64,000 bases of DNA from Arthrobacter russicus (GTDB lineage: Bacteria; Actinomycetota; Actinomycetes; Actinomycetales; Micrococcaceae): NCBI RefSeq assembly GCF_031454135.1, contig NZ_JAVDQF010000001.1:2046001-2110000 (forward strand). The letters are read 5' to 3'. Below the pieces are notes generated by a model that was given only the letters and a program-made list of their open reading frames with translations, did no database searches and had not been told where the DNA came from. Made by a program: the position numbers and the translations under genes. Every line of letters begins with the position of its first letter. The stretch's first letter is position 1. Shown here one piece after another: positions 50,067-58,400 of this stretch.

Positions 50067-50085
50067 TTAGGTAAGCATTACCTCA
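50067..50085. promoter_or_regulatory. IdeR/DtxR-type iron box
   Basis: TTAGGTAAGCATTACCTCA is an imperfect palindrome with the arms TTAGGT and ACCTCA, close to the consensus TTAGGTTAGGCTAACCTAA (about five differences). It lies 20 bp before the start codon of the DUF1540 gene, a repressing position. Confidence 0.65.
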
Positions 50086-50162
50086 ATAAATATTTACTGG
50101 AATGATTCCCGTTTCGAAGATAACACCGGGGATAATTAAAAGAACCGCTGAATTAGCGCATT

Positions 50163-51647
50163 TTATCTGCGCGTATTTCCGGCCGCGGAATACACCGTGA
50201 GCGCCCCGGGGCGCACCGTGAAGACCGCGGAGACCACGCCGGCGACGACTTCGCCGTCGATGGCCAGATCGAACGGCAGATCTGCCGCCTGCAGCCGGAC
50301 CGACGTCGGCGTCTGCAGCCCGATGGCCTTCGAGACCTCGGTGCGGCCGGTGAGGATCGCAGCCAACAGCCGGAACCTGGAGAACGCCGAGTGGGCCGAG
50401 ATGGTGCGAAGATCGAGCACTCCGTCATCGAGCACCGGGCGTTCCAACGGCGCAAAGCCCCGCGGGTAGTAGCGCCCGCGGCCCAGGTAGACCAGCCAGA
50501 TCTTTTTGCGCTGCCCGTCGACGATCAACGTGGTGGGCCGGACCACGGCAAAAGTCCGCAGCCCGGCGACGATGCCGGCCAGCGGTTTGCCCAGGCTTTT
50601 CTGCAGCAGATCCCGGCGCTGCACCAGTTCCGGGTAAATTCCGACGCTGGCGGTATTGAGCATGATCCGGCTCGATGTGCCGTCCGAACGCTCGATCAGC
50701 ACTTCGGCGACGTCCGTGCGGATCGCCGAGCCCCGCGCGAGCGCCTCCTGGACCGCGGCTGGATCCGCCGCGTGCACATCCCGGGCGAAATGGTTGAAGG
50801 TGCCACCCGGGAAGACCGCCAGCGGCAACGCTTCCTGGAGTGCCCGCTGCGCCACCGCGCCGACCGTGCCGTCGCCACCCCAAACCCCCAGTGCTTCGGC
50901 CCCTGGCCTGCGCAATGCGGCGTCGATGGATTCGGACAATGGCGCCGAGCCATCGTATTCGGTCAGCGCCAGCTCCGGCAGATTCTGCCGCAACCCGGCC
51001 ATGGCGGCCGGCGAATAAGACCCGCTGGCGCGGTTCGCCAGCAATCGCAGTCCGGCCCCTGCGGCCAGCGGCACCGCCGGCACTTCGGTCACCCGGGTTT
51101 GCGGAGTCGGCGTCGCGGGCGGGAACCAATTGCGCACCAGCAACCCCGAGGCCACCCCGATCGCAGAGCCGAGCACCACATCCGAGGGCCAATGCGCCCC
51201 GGTGTGCACCCTGGAGTATGCCACGCCGAGCGCCAGCGGCGCCAAGGCCAAACCCAACGCCGGACTGGTGGTCGCGACTCCGGTGGCAAAGGCCATCGCC
51301 GAGGCCGAATGCCCGGACGGAAGCGATGAACTCACCGGTTGCGGCTTGACGAAGCGAAATCCGGGCAGCAGCTCGGCGCCCGGCCGACGCCGCGGCAACA
51401 ACGTCTTGAACACCAGATTCGTGGTCCCCGACGCCAACCCGAGGGCCAGCAATCCGCTCAGCGCAGCCCGCCTCGGGGTGCCCGGAAAGAGTGCCGTGAC
51501 CCCGGCGATGCCGAACCAGAGTTTGCCCTTCGTGGCGGCTGCGGACAGCTCGCGCATCGCGGTGTCCAGCGGCCCGTTGGGCAGCCGGCTGATCCGCCGG
51601 ACAATGCGCCGGTCCAGCTTGGCGAACGGACGGAGAGCTTTGCGCAT
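50163..51647 (-). CDS. Fusion of PAP2 phosphatase and diacylglycerol-kinase domains
   Basis: This 494-residue protein has two enzymes in one chain. Residues 1-185 form a membrane PAP2 phosphatase with the three motifs KTLLPRRRPG, PSGHSASAMAF and SRVHTGAHWPSD. Residues 200-494 form a diacylglycerol-kinase/lipid-kinase catalytic domain with GVWGGDGTVGAVA and AVFPGGTFNHFARD. It could phosphorylate a lipid and remove phosphates from another, or link the two steps. Actinomycetes have such fusions, but the physiological substrates are unclear. It lies alone, next to the MFS gene. Confidence 0.85.
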   Translation of the reverse strand: MRKALRPFAKLDRRIVRRISRLPNGPLDTAMRELSAAATKGKLWFGIAGVTALFPGTPRRAALSGLLALGLASGTTNLVFKTLLPRRRPGAELLPGFRFVKPQPVSSSLPSGHSASAMAFATGVATTSPALGLALAPLALGVAYSRVHTGAHWPSDVVLGSAIGVASGLLVRNWFPPATPTPQTRVTEVPAVPLAAGAGLRLLANRASGSYSPAAMAGLRQNLPELALTEYDGSAPLSESIDAALRRPGAEALGVWGGDGTVGAVAQRALQEALPLAVFPGGTFNHFARDVHAADPAAVQEALARGSAIRTDVAEVLIERSDGTSSRIMLNTASVGIYPELVQRRDLLQKSLGKPLAGIVAGLRTFAVVRPTTLIVDGQRKKIWLVYLGRGRYYPRGFAPLERPVLDDGVLDLRTISAHSAFSRFRLLAAILTGRTEVSKAIGLQTPTSVRLQAADLPFDLAIDGEVVAGVVSAVFTVRPGALTVYSAAGNTRR

Positions 51648-51683
51648 GCGCCCCAGCCTAGCCGTTCCGGCTTCGCCGACCGG

Positions 51684-52889
51684 TCAGCCTGCGGCTTTTT
51701 GCAGCTCGACCGGCTTCAACGGACGGGCTGCCGGAACCACCAGGATCGAGAGCACCATCACTGCCCCGATGGCCAGCAGGGCCGGGCGCAGCGTGAAGTG
51801 ATCGCCGAGGAAGCCGATGATCGGCGGGCCGGCCAGGAACGCGATGTATCCGATCGTGGACACCACCGAAACCCGCTTGGCGGCCCGGAGCGGATCATCT
51901 GCTGCCGCGGACATCCCGGTGGGGAAGCCCAACGCTGCGCCGGCACCCCAGAGCACCGCGCCGACGCCGCTGATCCAGACGTTCGTGCCGAAGACGAAGA
52001 TCACCAAGCCGGCCAGGGCGGCCAGCAGGCTGGCATACAGAGTCGGCACCCGGCCCCAGCGGTCGATCAACCGGCCACCGAGGAAGCGGCACATGGTCAT
52101 CGAGGCGATGAACACCGCGAACATCAGGGCACCGGCCCATTCCGGCGCGCCCAGGCCGTCCACGGTGGCCTTCGCGATCCAATCGTTCGCCGCACCCTCG
52201 GTCAGCGCTGCCCCGAGCACCACCAGGCCCACCAGCAATGTGCGCAACTCACCCCAAGCACTGCGCGACGTCGTCTTGCCGGCAGATCCGTCGCGCTCCG
52301 TACGGTGTTCGGCCTCGGGCAGGAAGTTCCGGGTTGCCAGGAACAGCACGGCCAGCACCAGGATCGAAATGACGATCAAGTGCGGCGGCAATGGCACATC
52401 CAAGGCGGACAAACCGGCGCCGGCCAGAGCACCCAGGAAGGCGCCGCCGGAAAACGCGGCGTGGAATTGCGACATCACGGTCCGTTTGAGCTTCTGCTCC
52501 ACCGCGGCGCCCTCGACATTCTGCGCGACGTCCCACAGCCCGATGCCGGCGCCGAACAGGAACAGTCCGACCACGGTCAGCGGCACCGAAGCCAGGCTCA
52601 ACGCGAGCGCAACGAACAAAACCCCGATGGCGGCGATCACCGCAGCCACCCGCACGGTATTGGCCGTGCCGATTCTCGAGACGACGTTGCCGGCCATCGG
52701 CAATGCGATCACCGAACCGGCTGCCAGACTGAGCAATACCGCACCCATTTCACCACTGCTGAGTTCGAGTACCCGGGTCACCGTGGGGATCCGGGCCGCC
52801 CAAGAGGCGAAAGCCAAACCGTTCACCGCGAAGATCAACATCGTCGCAACGTAGGCGGGGCGGGCATTGAATTTGTTCGCGCCAATCAC
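51684..52889 (-). CDS. MFS transporter paired with a DeoR regulator
   Basis: This 401-residue protein has twelve predicted helices. Translation starts at GTG 52889, overlapping the deoR stop by 4 bp (GTGA); the open frame upstream of this is not coding. ANGLAFASWAARIPTVTRVL near the N-terminus is typical of a group of fucose-permease/AraJ-like MFS carriers. The pair with a DeoR/GlpR-type regulator suggests transport of a sugar or related metabolite. Substrate unknown. Confidence 0.82.
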   Translation of the reverse strand: MIGANKFNARPAYVATMLIFAVNGLAFASWAARIPTVTRVLELSSGEMGAVLLSLAAGSVIALPMAGNVVSRIGTANTVRVAAVIAAIGVLFVALALSLASVPLTVVGLFLFGAGIGLWDVAQNVEGAAVEQKLKRTVMSQFHAAFSGGAFLGALAGAGLSALDVPLPPHLIVISILVLAVLFLATRNFLPEAEHRTERDGSAGKTTSRSAWGELRTLLVGLVVLGAALTEGAANDWIAKATVDGLGAPEWAGALMFAVFIASMTMCRFLGGRLIDRWGRVPTLYASLLAALAGLVIFVFGTNVWISGVGAVLWGAGAALGFPTGMSAAADDPLRAAKRVSVVSTIGYIAFLAGPPIIGFLGDHFTLRPALLAIGAVMVLSILVVPAARPLKPVELQKAAG

Positions 52890-53641
52890 AGCGACGTCAC
52901 CTCCACCTGGGCAGCGCGGGCCGCCGCGATTTCGGGTTGGGAAAATTCGTGGTCGGTGACCACCTGGTCGACCTGGTCCGGTCCGGCCACCACGGCCGGC
53001 GCATGCCGCTCCCATTTGCTCTGGTCGCAGACCACGATCACCCGCTTGGCAGAAGCGATCGCGGCTCTTTTGATCGCCGCATCAGCCAGGTCGTAGGCCA
53101 TGATTCCGGTGCTCAGATCGAAGGCGCACGGCGTGATGATCGCGGTGTCGAAACGCAAGGCAGCAATATTGCGCTCCGCCATCGGCCCCTGGAACGCCAA
53201 TTCGCCTTCACTCAGGTCGCCGCCGGGCACAATGATCCGGCTCCGGCCGCCGATGAGTTCATTGACGGCATGCAGACTGGCCGGGAAGACGGTCAGCAGG
53301 CGCTGCTGGAGCACCGAGGCGATCTGGGTCGCAGTGCTTCCGCTGTCCAAGAACACGAACTCGCGATCCTGGACCAGTCCATCGACTTTCTGCGCCAACG
53401 CGGCCTTGGACCAGCGATTCTCCAGTACCCGCTGGGCATATCCCGGTTCGTAGCCGCCCAGCACCAAGGAGACCGCAGCACCATGGACCCGGCGCAGCAC
53501 CCCGCGCTGTTCCAACAGGTCCAGGTCACGCCGGATGGTGGCGGCCGAAGTCGCGCAGCGCGCCGCGAATTCGTCCACTTCGATGCGCTCTTGGTGTTGC
53601 AGCATTTCGGTCATCAACCGGTGCCGCTCGTCAGCAGTCAT
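52886..53641 (-). CDS. DeoR/GlpR-family transcriptional regulator
   Basis: The 251-residue protein has an N-terminal DeoR winged helix (ADERHRLMTEMLQHQERIEVDE, TIRRDLDLLEQRGVLRRVHG) and a C-terminal sugar-phosphate sensor domain (FLDSGSTATQIA, VCDQSKW). Such regulators repress sugar uptake and catabolism genes. The ATG at 53641 begins the conserved domain; an upstream ATG at 53662 is possible but would overlap the operator-like repeat. It is co-transcribed with the MFS gene, which it probably regulates. Confidence 0.86.
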   Translation of the reverse strand: MTADERHRLMTEMLQHQERIEVDEFAARCATSAATIRRDLDLLEQRGVLRRVHGAAVSLVLGGYEPGYAQRVLENRWSKAALAQKVDGLVQDREFVFLDSGSTATQIASVLQQRLLTVFPASLHAVNELIGGRSRIIVPGGDLSEGELAFQGPMAERNIAALRFDTAIITPCAFDLSTGIMAYDLADAAIKRAAIASAKRVIVVCDQSKWERHAPAVVAGPDQVDQVVTDHEFSQPEIAAARAAQVEVTSL

Positions 53642-53666
53642 GTCCAAACGATAGCATCCCATGCTC

Positions 53667-53691
53667 AAATGAACATATAAGGTGTTCGTTT
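53667..53691. promoter_or_regulatory. Inverted repeat upstream of the DeoR gene
   Basis: AAATGAACA (53667-53675) and TGTTCGTTT (53683-53691) form an inverted repeat with one mismatch, 26 bp upstream of the deoR start. It lies between deoR and the ABC-F gene and is a likely autoregulatory DeoR operator. Confidence 0.45.
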
Positions 53692-53705
53692 CATATTGAT
53701 CTGGT

Positions 53706-55388
53706 TCAGCGCTTGCGGACCACCCGGGATTCGTCCCAGACCGGCGCATCCGATTCGTAGACTTTGCCCTCGGAGCCGAACACGAAGAACCGGTCGAAGG
53801 ACCGGGCGAACCAGCGGTCGTGGGTCACTGCCAAAACCGTGCCCTCAAATGCGTCGATGCCCTGTTCCAAAGCTTCCGCCGAATGCAAGTCCAAGTTGTC
53901 CGTGGGCTCGTCCAGCAGCAGCAAGGTGGCTCCGGAAAGTTCCAAAAGCAGAATCTGCAACCGGGCTTGCTGCCCGCCGGAGAGCGAATCGAACGTCTGC
54001 TCGGCCTGTTTGGCCAATCCGTAACGGTCCAAGGCGCGGGCCGCCGGCTCCTGCGAAAGCCCATCCCGGTGCTCGTCGCCGCGGTGCAGGATTTCCAGCA
54101 GGGTACGCGCCTGCAAATCCGGGCGGACGTGCGTCTGCGCGAAGAATCCGGGCCGGATCCGGGCGCCGAGCTTCACCGTTCCGGTATGCGGAACCTCGGC
54201 GATCACCACTTCGGAGACTGGAAGGTGTTCCCGCTCCGGATCGGTTCCGCCAGCCGCCAGCAGCCGCAGGAAGTGCGATTTGCCGGAGCCGTTCGAGCCC
54301 AGAATCGCCACCCGGTCACCGAACCAGATTTCGGCGTCGAACGGCTTCATCAATCCGGTCAGCTCGAGCTTCGTGGCCACCACTGCGCGTTTGCCGGTCC
54401 GGCCGCCACGCAGCCGCATCTTCACGTTCTGCTCGATCGGAATCGCCTGCGGCGGACCGGCCTCCTCGAATTTCTGCAACCTGGTCTGCGCCGCCCGGTA
54501 ACGGGAAGTGAACCCGTCGTTGACCGAAGCCTTGACCTTCAAGCGTTGCACCAACTCGCGCAGCTGGGCGTGCTGCTCGTCCCAACGCCGCAAAAGCTCT
54601 TCGAAACGGGCATTGCGATCGTCCCGGGCCTGCTTGTAGCTGCCGAAGCCGCCGCCGTGCGTCCAAGAATTCGCGCCGGAGGCGCCCGGTTCCAAGGTAA
54701 TGATCCGATCGGCGCCATTCGCGAGCAGCTCCCGGTCGTGGCTGACGAACAGCACCGACTTGGCTGAAGCGTTCAAGGTGGCTTCCAGCCACCGCTTGCC
54801 GGGCACGTCGAGGTAGTTGTCCGGTTCGTCCAGGAGCAGGATCTGGTCCGGACCGCGGAATAGGGCTTCCAAAACCAATCGCTTCTGCTCGCCGCCGCTG
54901 AGCGTAGCCGCCGCCCGGTATTGGGCGCGTTCGAAGGGCACTCCCATCGCCGCCATGGTCACTTCATCCCAAGTGGTCTCGATCTCGTAACCACCGGCAT
55001 CGCCCCAATCCGCGAGCGCTTGTGCATACTTCATCTGCACCGCTTCGGAGTCGTCCTCCAGCATCGCCAACTCGGCGGCGTCGACCGCCAAGCCGGCGGC
55101 ATTCACCGCCTTCGGCGCCACGGCGAGCAGCAAGTCGCGCACCGTCGACTGATCCCGGACTTGGCCGATGAACTGGCGCATCACACCGATGCTGCCGCTG
55201 TAGGTGATCGCACCGTCATCGGCCTTGAGATCGCCGGCGATGATCCGCAGCAGCGTGGTCTTCCCGGTGCCGTTGGGCCCGATCAGGGCGCTCTTGATGC
55301 CGTCTCCGACCCGGAAGGAGACGGAGTTGAGCAGCTGCCTGCCGTCCGGGAGGAAGAAGTCGATGTTCGCGACGTCGATGTGTGCCAC
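53706..55388 (-). CDS. ABC-F family ATPase
   Basis: The roughly 560-residue protein has two tandem ABC domains with no membrane segment. Walker A motifs GPNGTGKTT and GSNGSGKSH, signatures LSGGEQKR and LSGGQQAR, and Walker B LLLDEPDNYLD and LLLDEPTDNLD are present. The linker between the domains contains a charged helix (FEELLRRWDEQHAQLRELV). ABC-F proteins act on the ribosome, some giving antibiotic resistance. The GTG at 55388 gives the usual MAHIDVANIDFFLP start; an ATG at 55421 is the alternative. It is monocistronic. Resistance specificity is not evident. Confidence 0.88.
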   Translation of the reverse strand: MAHIDVANIDFFLPDGRQLLNSVSFRVGDGIKSALIGPNGTGKTTLLRIIAGDLKADDGAITYSGSIGVMRQFIGQVRDQSTVRDLLLAVAPKAVNAAGLAVDAAELAMLEDDSEAVQMKYAQALADWGDAGGYEIETTWDEVTMAAMGVPFERAQYRAAATLSGGEQKRLVLEALFRGPDQILLLDEPDNYLDVPGKRWLEATLNASAKSVLFVSHDRELLANGADRIITLEPGASGANSWTHGGGFGSYKQARDDRNARFEELLRRWDEQHAQLRELVQRLKVKASVNDGFTSRYRAAQTRLQKFEEAGPPQAIPIEQNVKMRLRGGRTGKRAVVATKLELTGLMKPFDAEIWFGDRVAILGSNGSGKSHFLRLLAAGGTDPEREHLPVSEVVIAEVPHTGTVKLGARIRPGFFAQTHVRPDLQARTLLEILHRGDEHRDGLSQEPAARALDRYGLAKQAEQTFDSLSGGQQARLQILLLELSGATLLLLDEPTDNLDLHSAEALEQGIDAFEGTVLAVTHDRWFARSFDRFFVFGSEGKVYESDAPVWDESRVVRKR

Positions 55389-55454
55389 TGCACTAGTCTG
55401 CCACCAGTGCAGCAGCAACATCGTGTCCCCGCTGCCGTGCGGTTTCCGGCCGGG

Positions 55455-58400
55455 CTAACTCCGGCGGCGGCGCACCCCCAGCAGGAGTGCGGCTCCGGCG
55501 AACAGCGCGCCGAATCCGGCCAGCGCCAACGGCGTGCCGTCGAAGCCGGTTCCGCTCAATTGCCCGTCCGGTTGCGCACCGGCTCCGGAGCCCGGCAGCG
55601 GAACCGAACCGCCCGGATCTCCGGGGTTCGGACCCACCGTTTGTTCCGCCACCGTGAAGCCGATCGCCACCGGCTTGTTCGATACGGCGCCGGTCAGCAC
55701 CACCTGGTGCGCACCCAAGGCCGCAGCGTCCGGAACCGTGAATTCGCCGGTCAGAATGCCGTGCGCATCGGCTTGGGCGGTGCCCAGCAGCAAGGGCTCG
55801 GAGTGCAGGCTGATGCTGACCAATTCGCCGGGCGCGAAACTGTCCCCGCTGAATCGGACGGTCTCGCCCCGGGCCGCCGAGCTCTGCTCCAGCCGTGCGT
55901 TCGGCGAGTAGCTCACCGGTGGCGTGGCCGCCTCCACCAGCACCGTGCCGCTGACCGGGATCTGGCTGGATGCACCGCGCAGGCGCACCGGGTAGACGCC
56001 CGGCTTGGCGTCCTGCGGCACCGTGAGCCGGAAGGCCACCGAACCGGTGGCATCGGCGTCGGCCGAGAGCTGCTGCACCGACCCGGACTCCACGCTGCCG
56101 AAGTCGAGCGACACCTTTTCTCCGGCGTCGAACTTGCTGCCGGTGACGGTCACCGGAGCTCCGGGGCGCACGGCCCCGGCCGGATCGATCTTCAGCTCCG
56201 GCTGCGGTTTCGCGGCCGGCTTGACCGTGACCGGGATCTGCACCGTGCGCGAACCGTTGGCGTCCGAGACGGTCAGCGCAGCGGTGAACGAACCCGTTGC
56301 GGAATAGCGGTGTTGCGCGGTGATCGCGGCGACCAGATCGGGCCCCGGCAGGGCGAACCCCGCATCCTCGGTCGGGCTGCCGTCGCCCCAGTAGACCCGG
56401 GCGCTGTATTCGCCCGGCACCGCTTGCCCGGCGCTCAGGCCCGGCGAACCGCCGGATGCCGTACCGAGCGTTGCTTCGACGGCGCCGCCCAGCTCGGCGG
56501 AAATCCCACTGGCCGGCTCGGCCCGCAGCACCGGCGGCGGAACGATGGCGCCGTCGGTGGCCACGGCGAAGACATGGATCCGCCCGTCGCGCTCCGCTCC
56601 GGCCTGCTGCGGCAAAGTCACCGAAGCCACCGTTTTGCCTTCCGGAATCCGGTAGGGCTTGGTGGCGAAGAGGAACGGGATGGCGCCGTCCTTGGCAGTC
56701 CCGGCGAGCCGGTACGGCGCTTTCGCCACTACGGTGTTGCCGAAGGCCGGCACCGCATCCGGCGTGGCACCGAGCGTCCAATCCGAGAATTGCATCGGCA
56801 GCGGCGCGCTGGATCCGTCGGTGAAGCCCACGGTCCCCGAAACGTCTTGGTTTCCCTGCGTTCCGGTGCCGATGAAGGACAACACCGTCGCTTCTTTGCT
56901 CAGCGTCAGCTTCACTTTCTGACCGGAGCCCATGGCATTGTCCGGTGCTCCCGGGGGGACCGCCGGCAGCGTGAACGCCAACGTCTTCCCGTCGACCTGC
57001 ACCGAGTTCGGCACCCCCTGGACCACACCGGCTGCGGCCAGCGCCTGCCGCGAGAAGGCGTATCCCACCGAATCGCAGTTGGCTGCCGCCGGGTCTGGCA
57101 CGCCCGGGTCATCACCCAGGCAAACCTTGTCGAAGGCGCTGGCGATGCCGGAAGCATCGGCGAGTTCCACAGTGGCCAGAAGGGCCGCACTCTGCTTGGC
57201 CAGGCCGTCGCTCGCGGTCACCGTCACCTGGTACACGCCGGGTTTGGCGTAGTTGTGGCTGGCGCTGACCGGACGGACGACGCCGGTCCCCGCCACGGTT
57301 GCCGGTGTCACCGCAGTGCCATCACCCCAGTCGACCGTCGCGGTGTAACCGTTCGCCGCAGCTCCGCCGCCGACCGTGCCGAGCAGCTGCTTGCTGTCCA
57401 CGCCGGGGATCGCAGTGATTCCCTTCGCCGCAGTGACCGCCAGGTCTCCGGGCACGGCGTCACTGGCTTTGGCCAGCAATTCCAACTCGGCGAGCACTGG
57501 CAGGTCTCCGGATCTGCTCGCGGCAATGCTCAGCCGGTAGTGCGCAAACGGCGTCGGCGTGCTGATTTGGAACGGCTTGGTCTGCAACCTCCAGTCGAAG
57601 CGCACGTCCTGGCGGCGGTCCAGTTCGGTCCAGGCGCTGCCGTCGTTGGAACCCTCCAGCGTCCAGGCCGCCGGGTCCGCCCCGGAGGCCGCCGAGCCGG
57701 AGGTCAGGGTGTAGAAGCTCGCCTTTTGTTTCCCCGCCGGGTAATCCAGTGAAATCACCGGAGCCGGCACCGAGAAGGAAACCTGGCTCGCCGAATTGTC
57801 GTCGCTGAGGGTTTTCAGGTCCTCGCCGCCGCTGCTGCGCAGCACCGCATCCTTGGTGGTGTCCATGATCGGCTCCGGAACCGGACCCGGTTGTGCCGCA
57901 GCGCCCCAGTTCGAAGGGTTGGGCCCCATCACGAAATCGATGCTGCCGCCATCTGCGATGTCGCTTTGGTCCAGAGTCGTGGAATCATGCGCTTTGCCGT
58001 TGATCGACATCGACTGCACATAGACGTTGCTGGTGGAGTTGTTTCGGGCATTGATCACCAGGGTCTTGCCGTTGCCCCAACGCACCGTGGCTTTGCTGAA
58101 CTGCGGCGAACCGATCGAAAAATGCGCTGAGCCGACTTGCAGCGGATAGAAGCCCAGGGTGGAGAAGATGTTCCACGAGCTCATTTCGCCATTGTCCTCA
58201 TCGCCCGGGTAGCCCTGGCCGATCTCCGAGCCGACGAAGAGCCGGCGCTGGATTTCGCGCACCACGGCCTGGGTCTTGGCCGGTGCGCCGGCATAGTTGT
58301 AGATGTACGGAATGTGGTGCGAAGGCTGGTTGGACATGCCCAATTGGCCCATCCGGACCGCTCTGGCCTCGACCATTTCATGGATCACACCGCCGTAACC

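Noticed and set aside
52890-53015. Longer start for the MFS gene at 53015
   Set aside because: The stretch is low-complexity Gly/Arg/Pro read through the deoR coding sequence, and GTG 52889 overlaps the deoR stop in the usual GTGA fashion.
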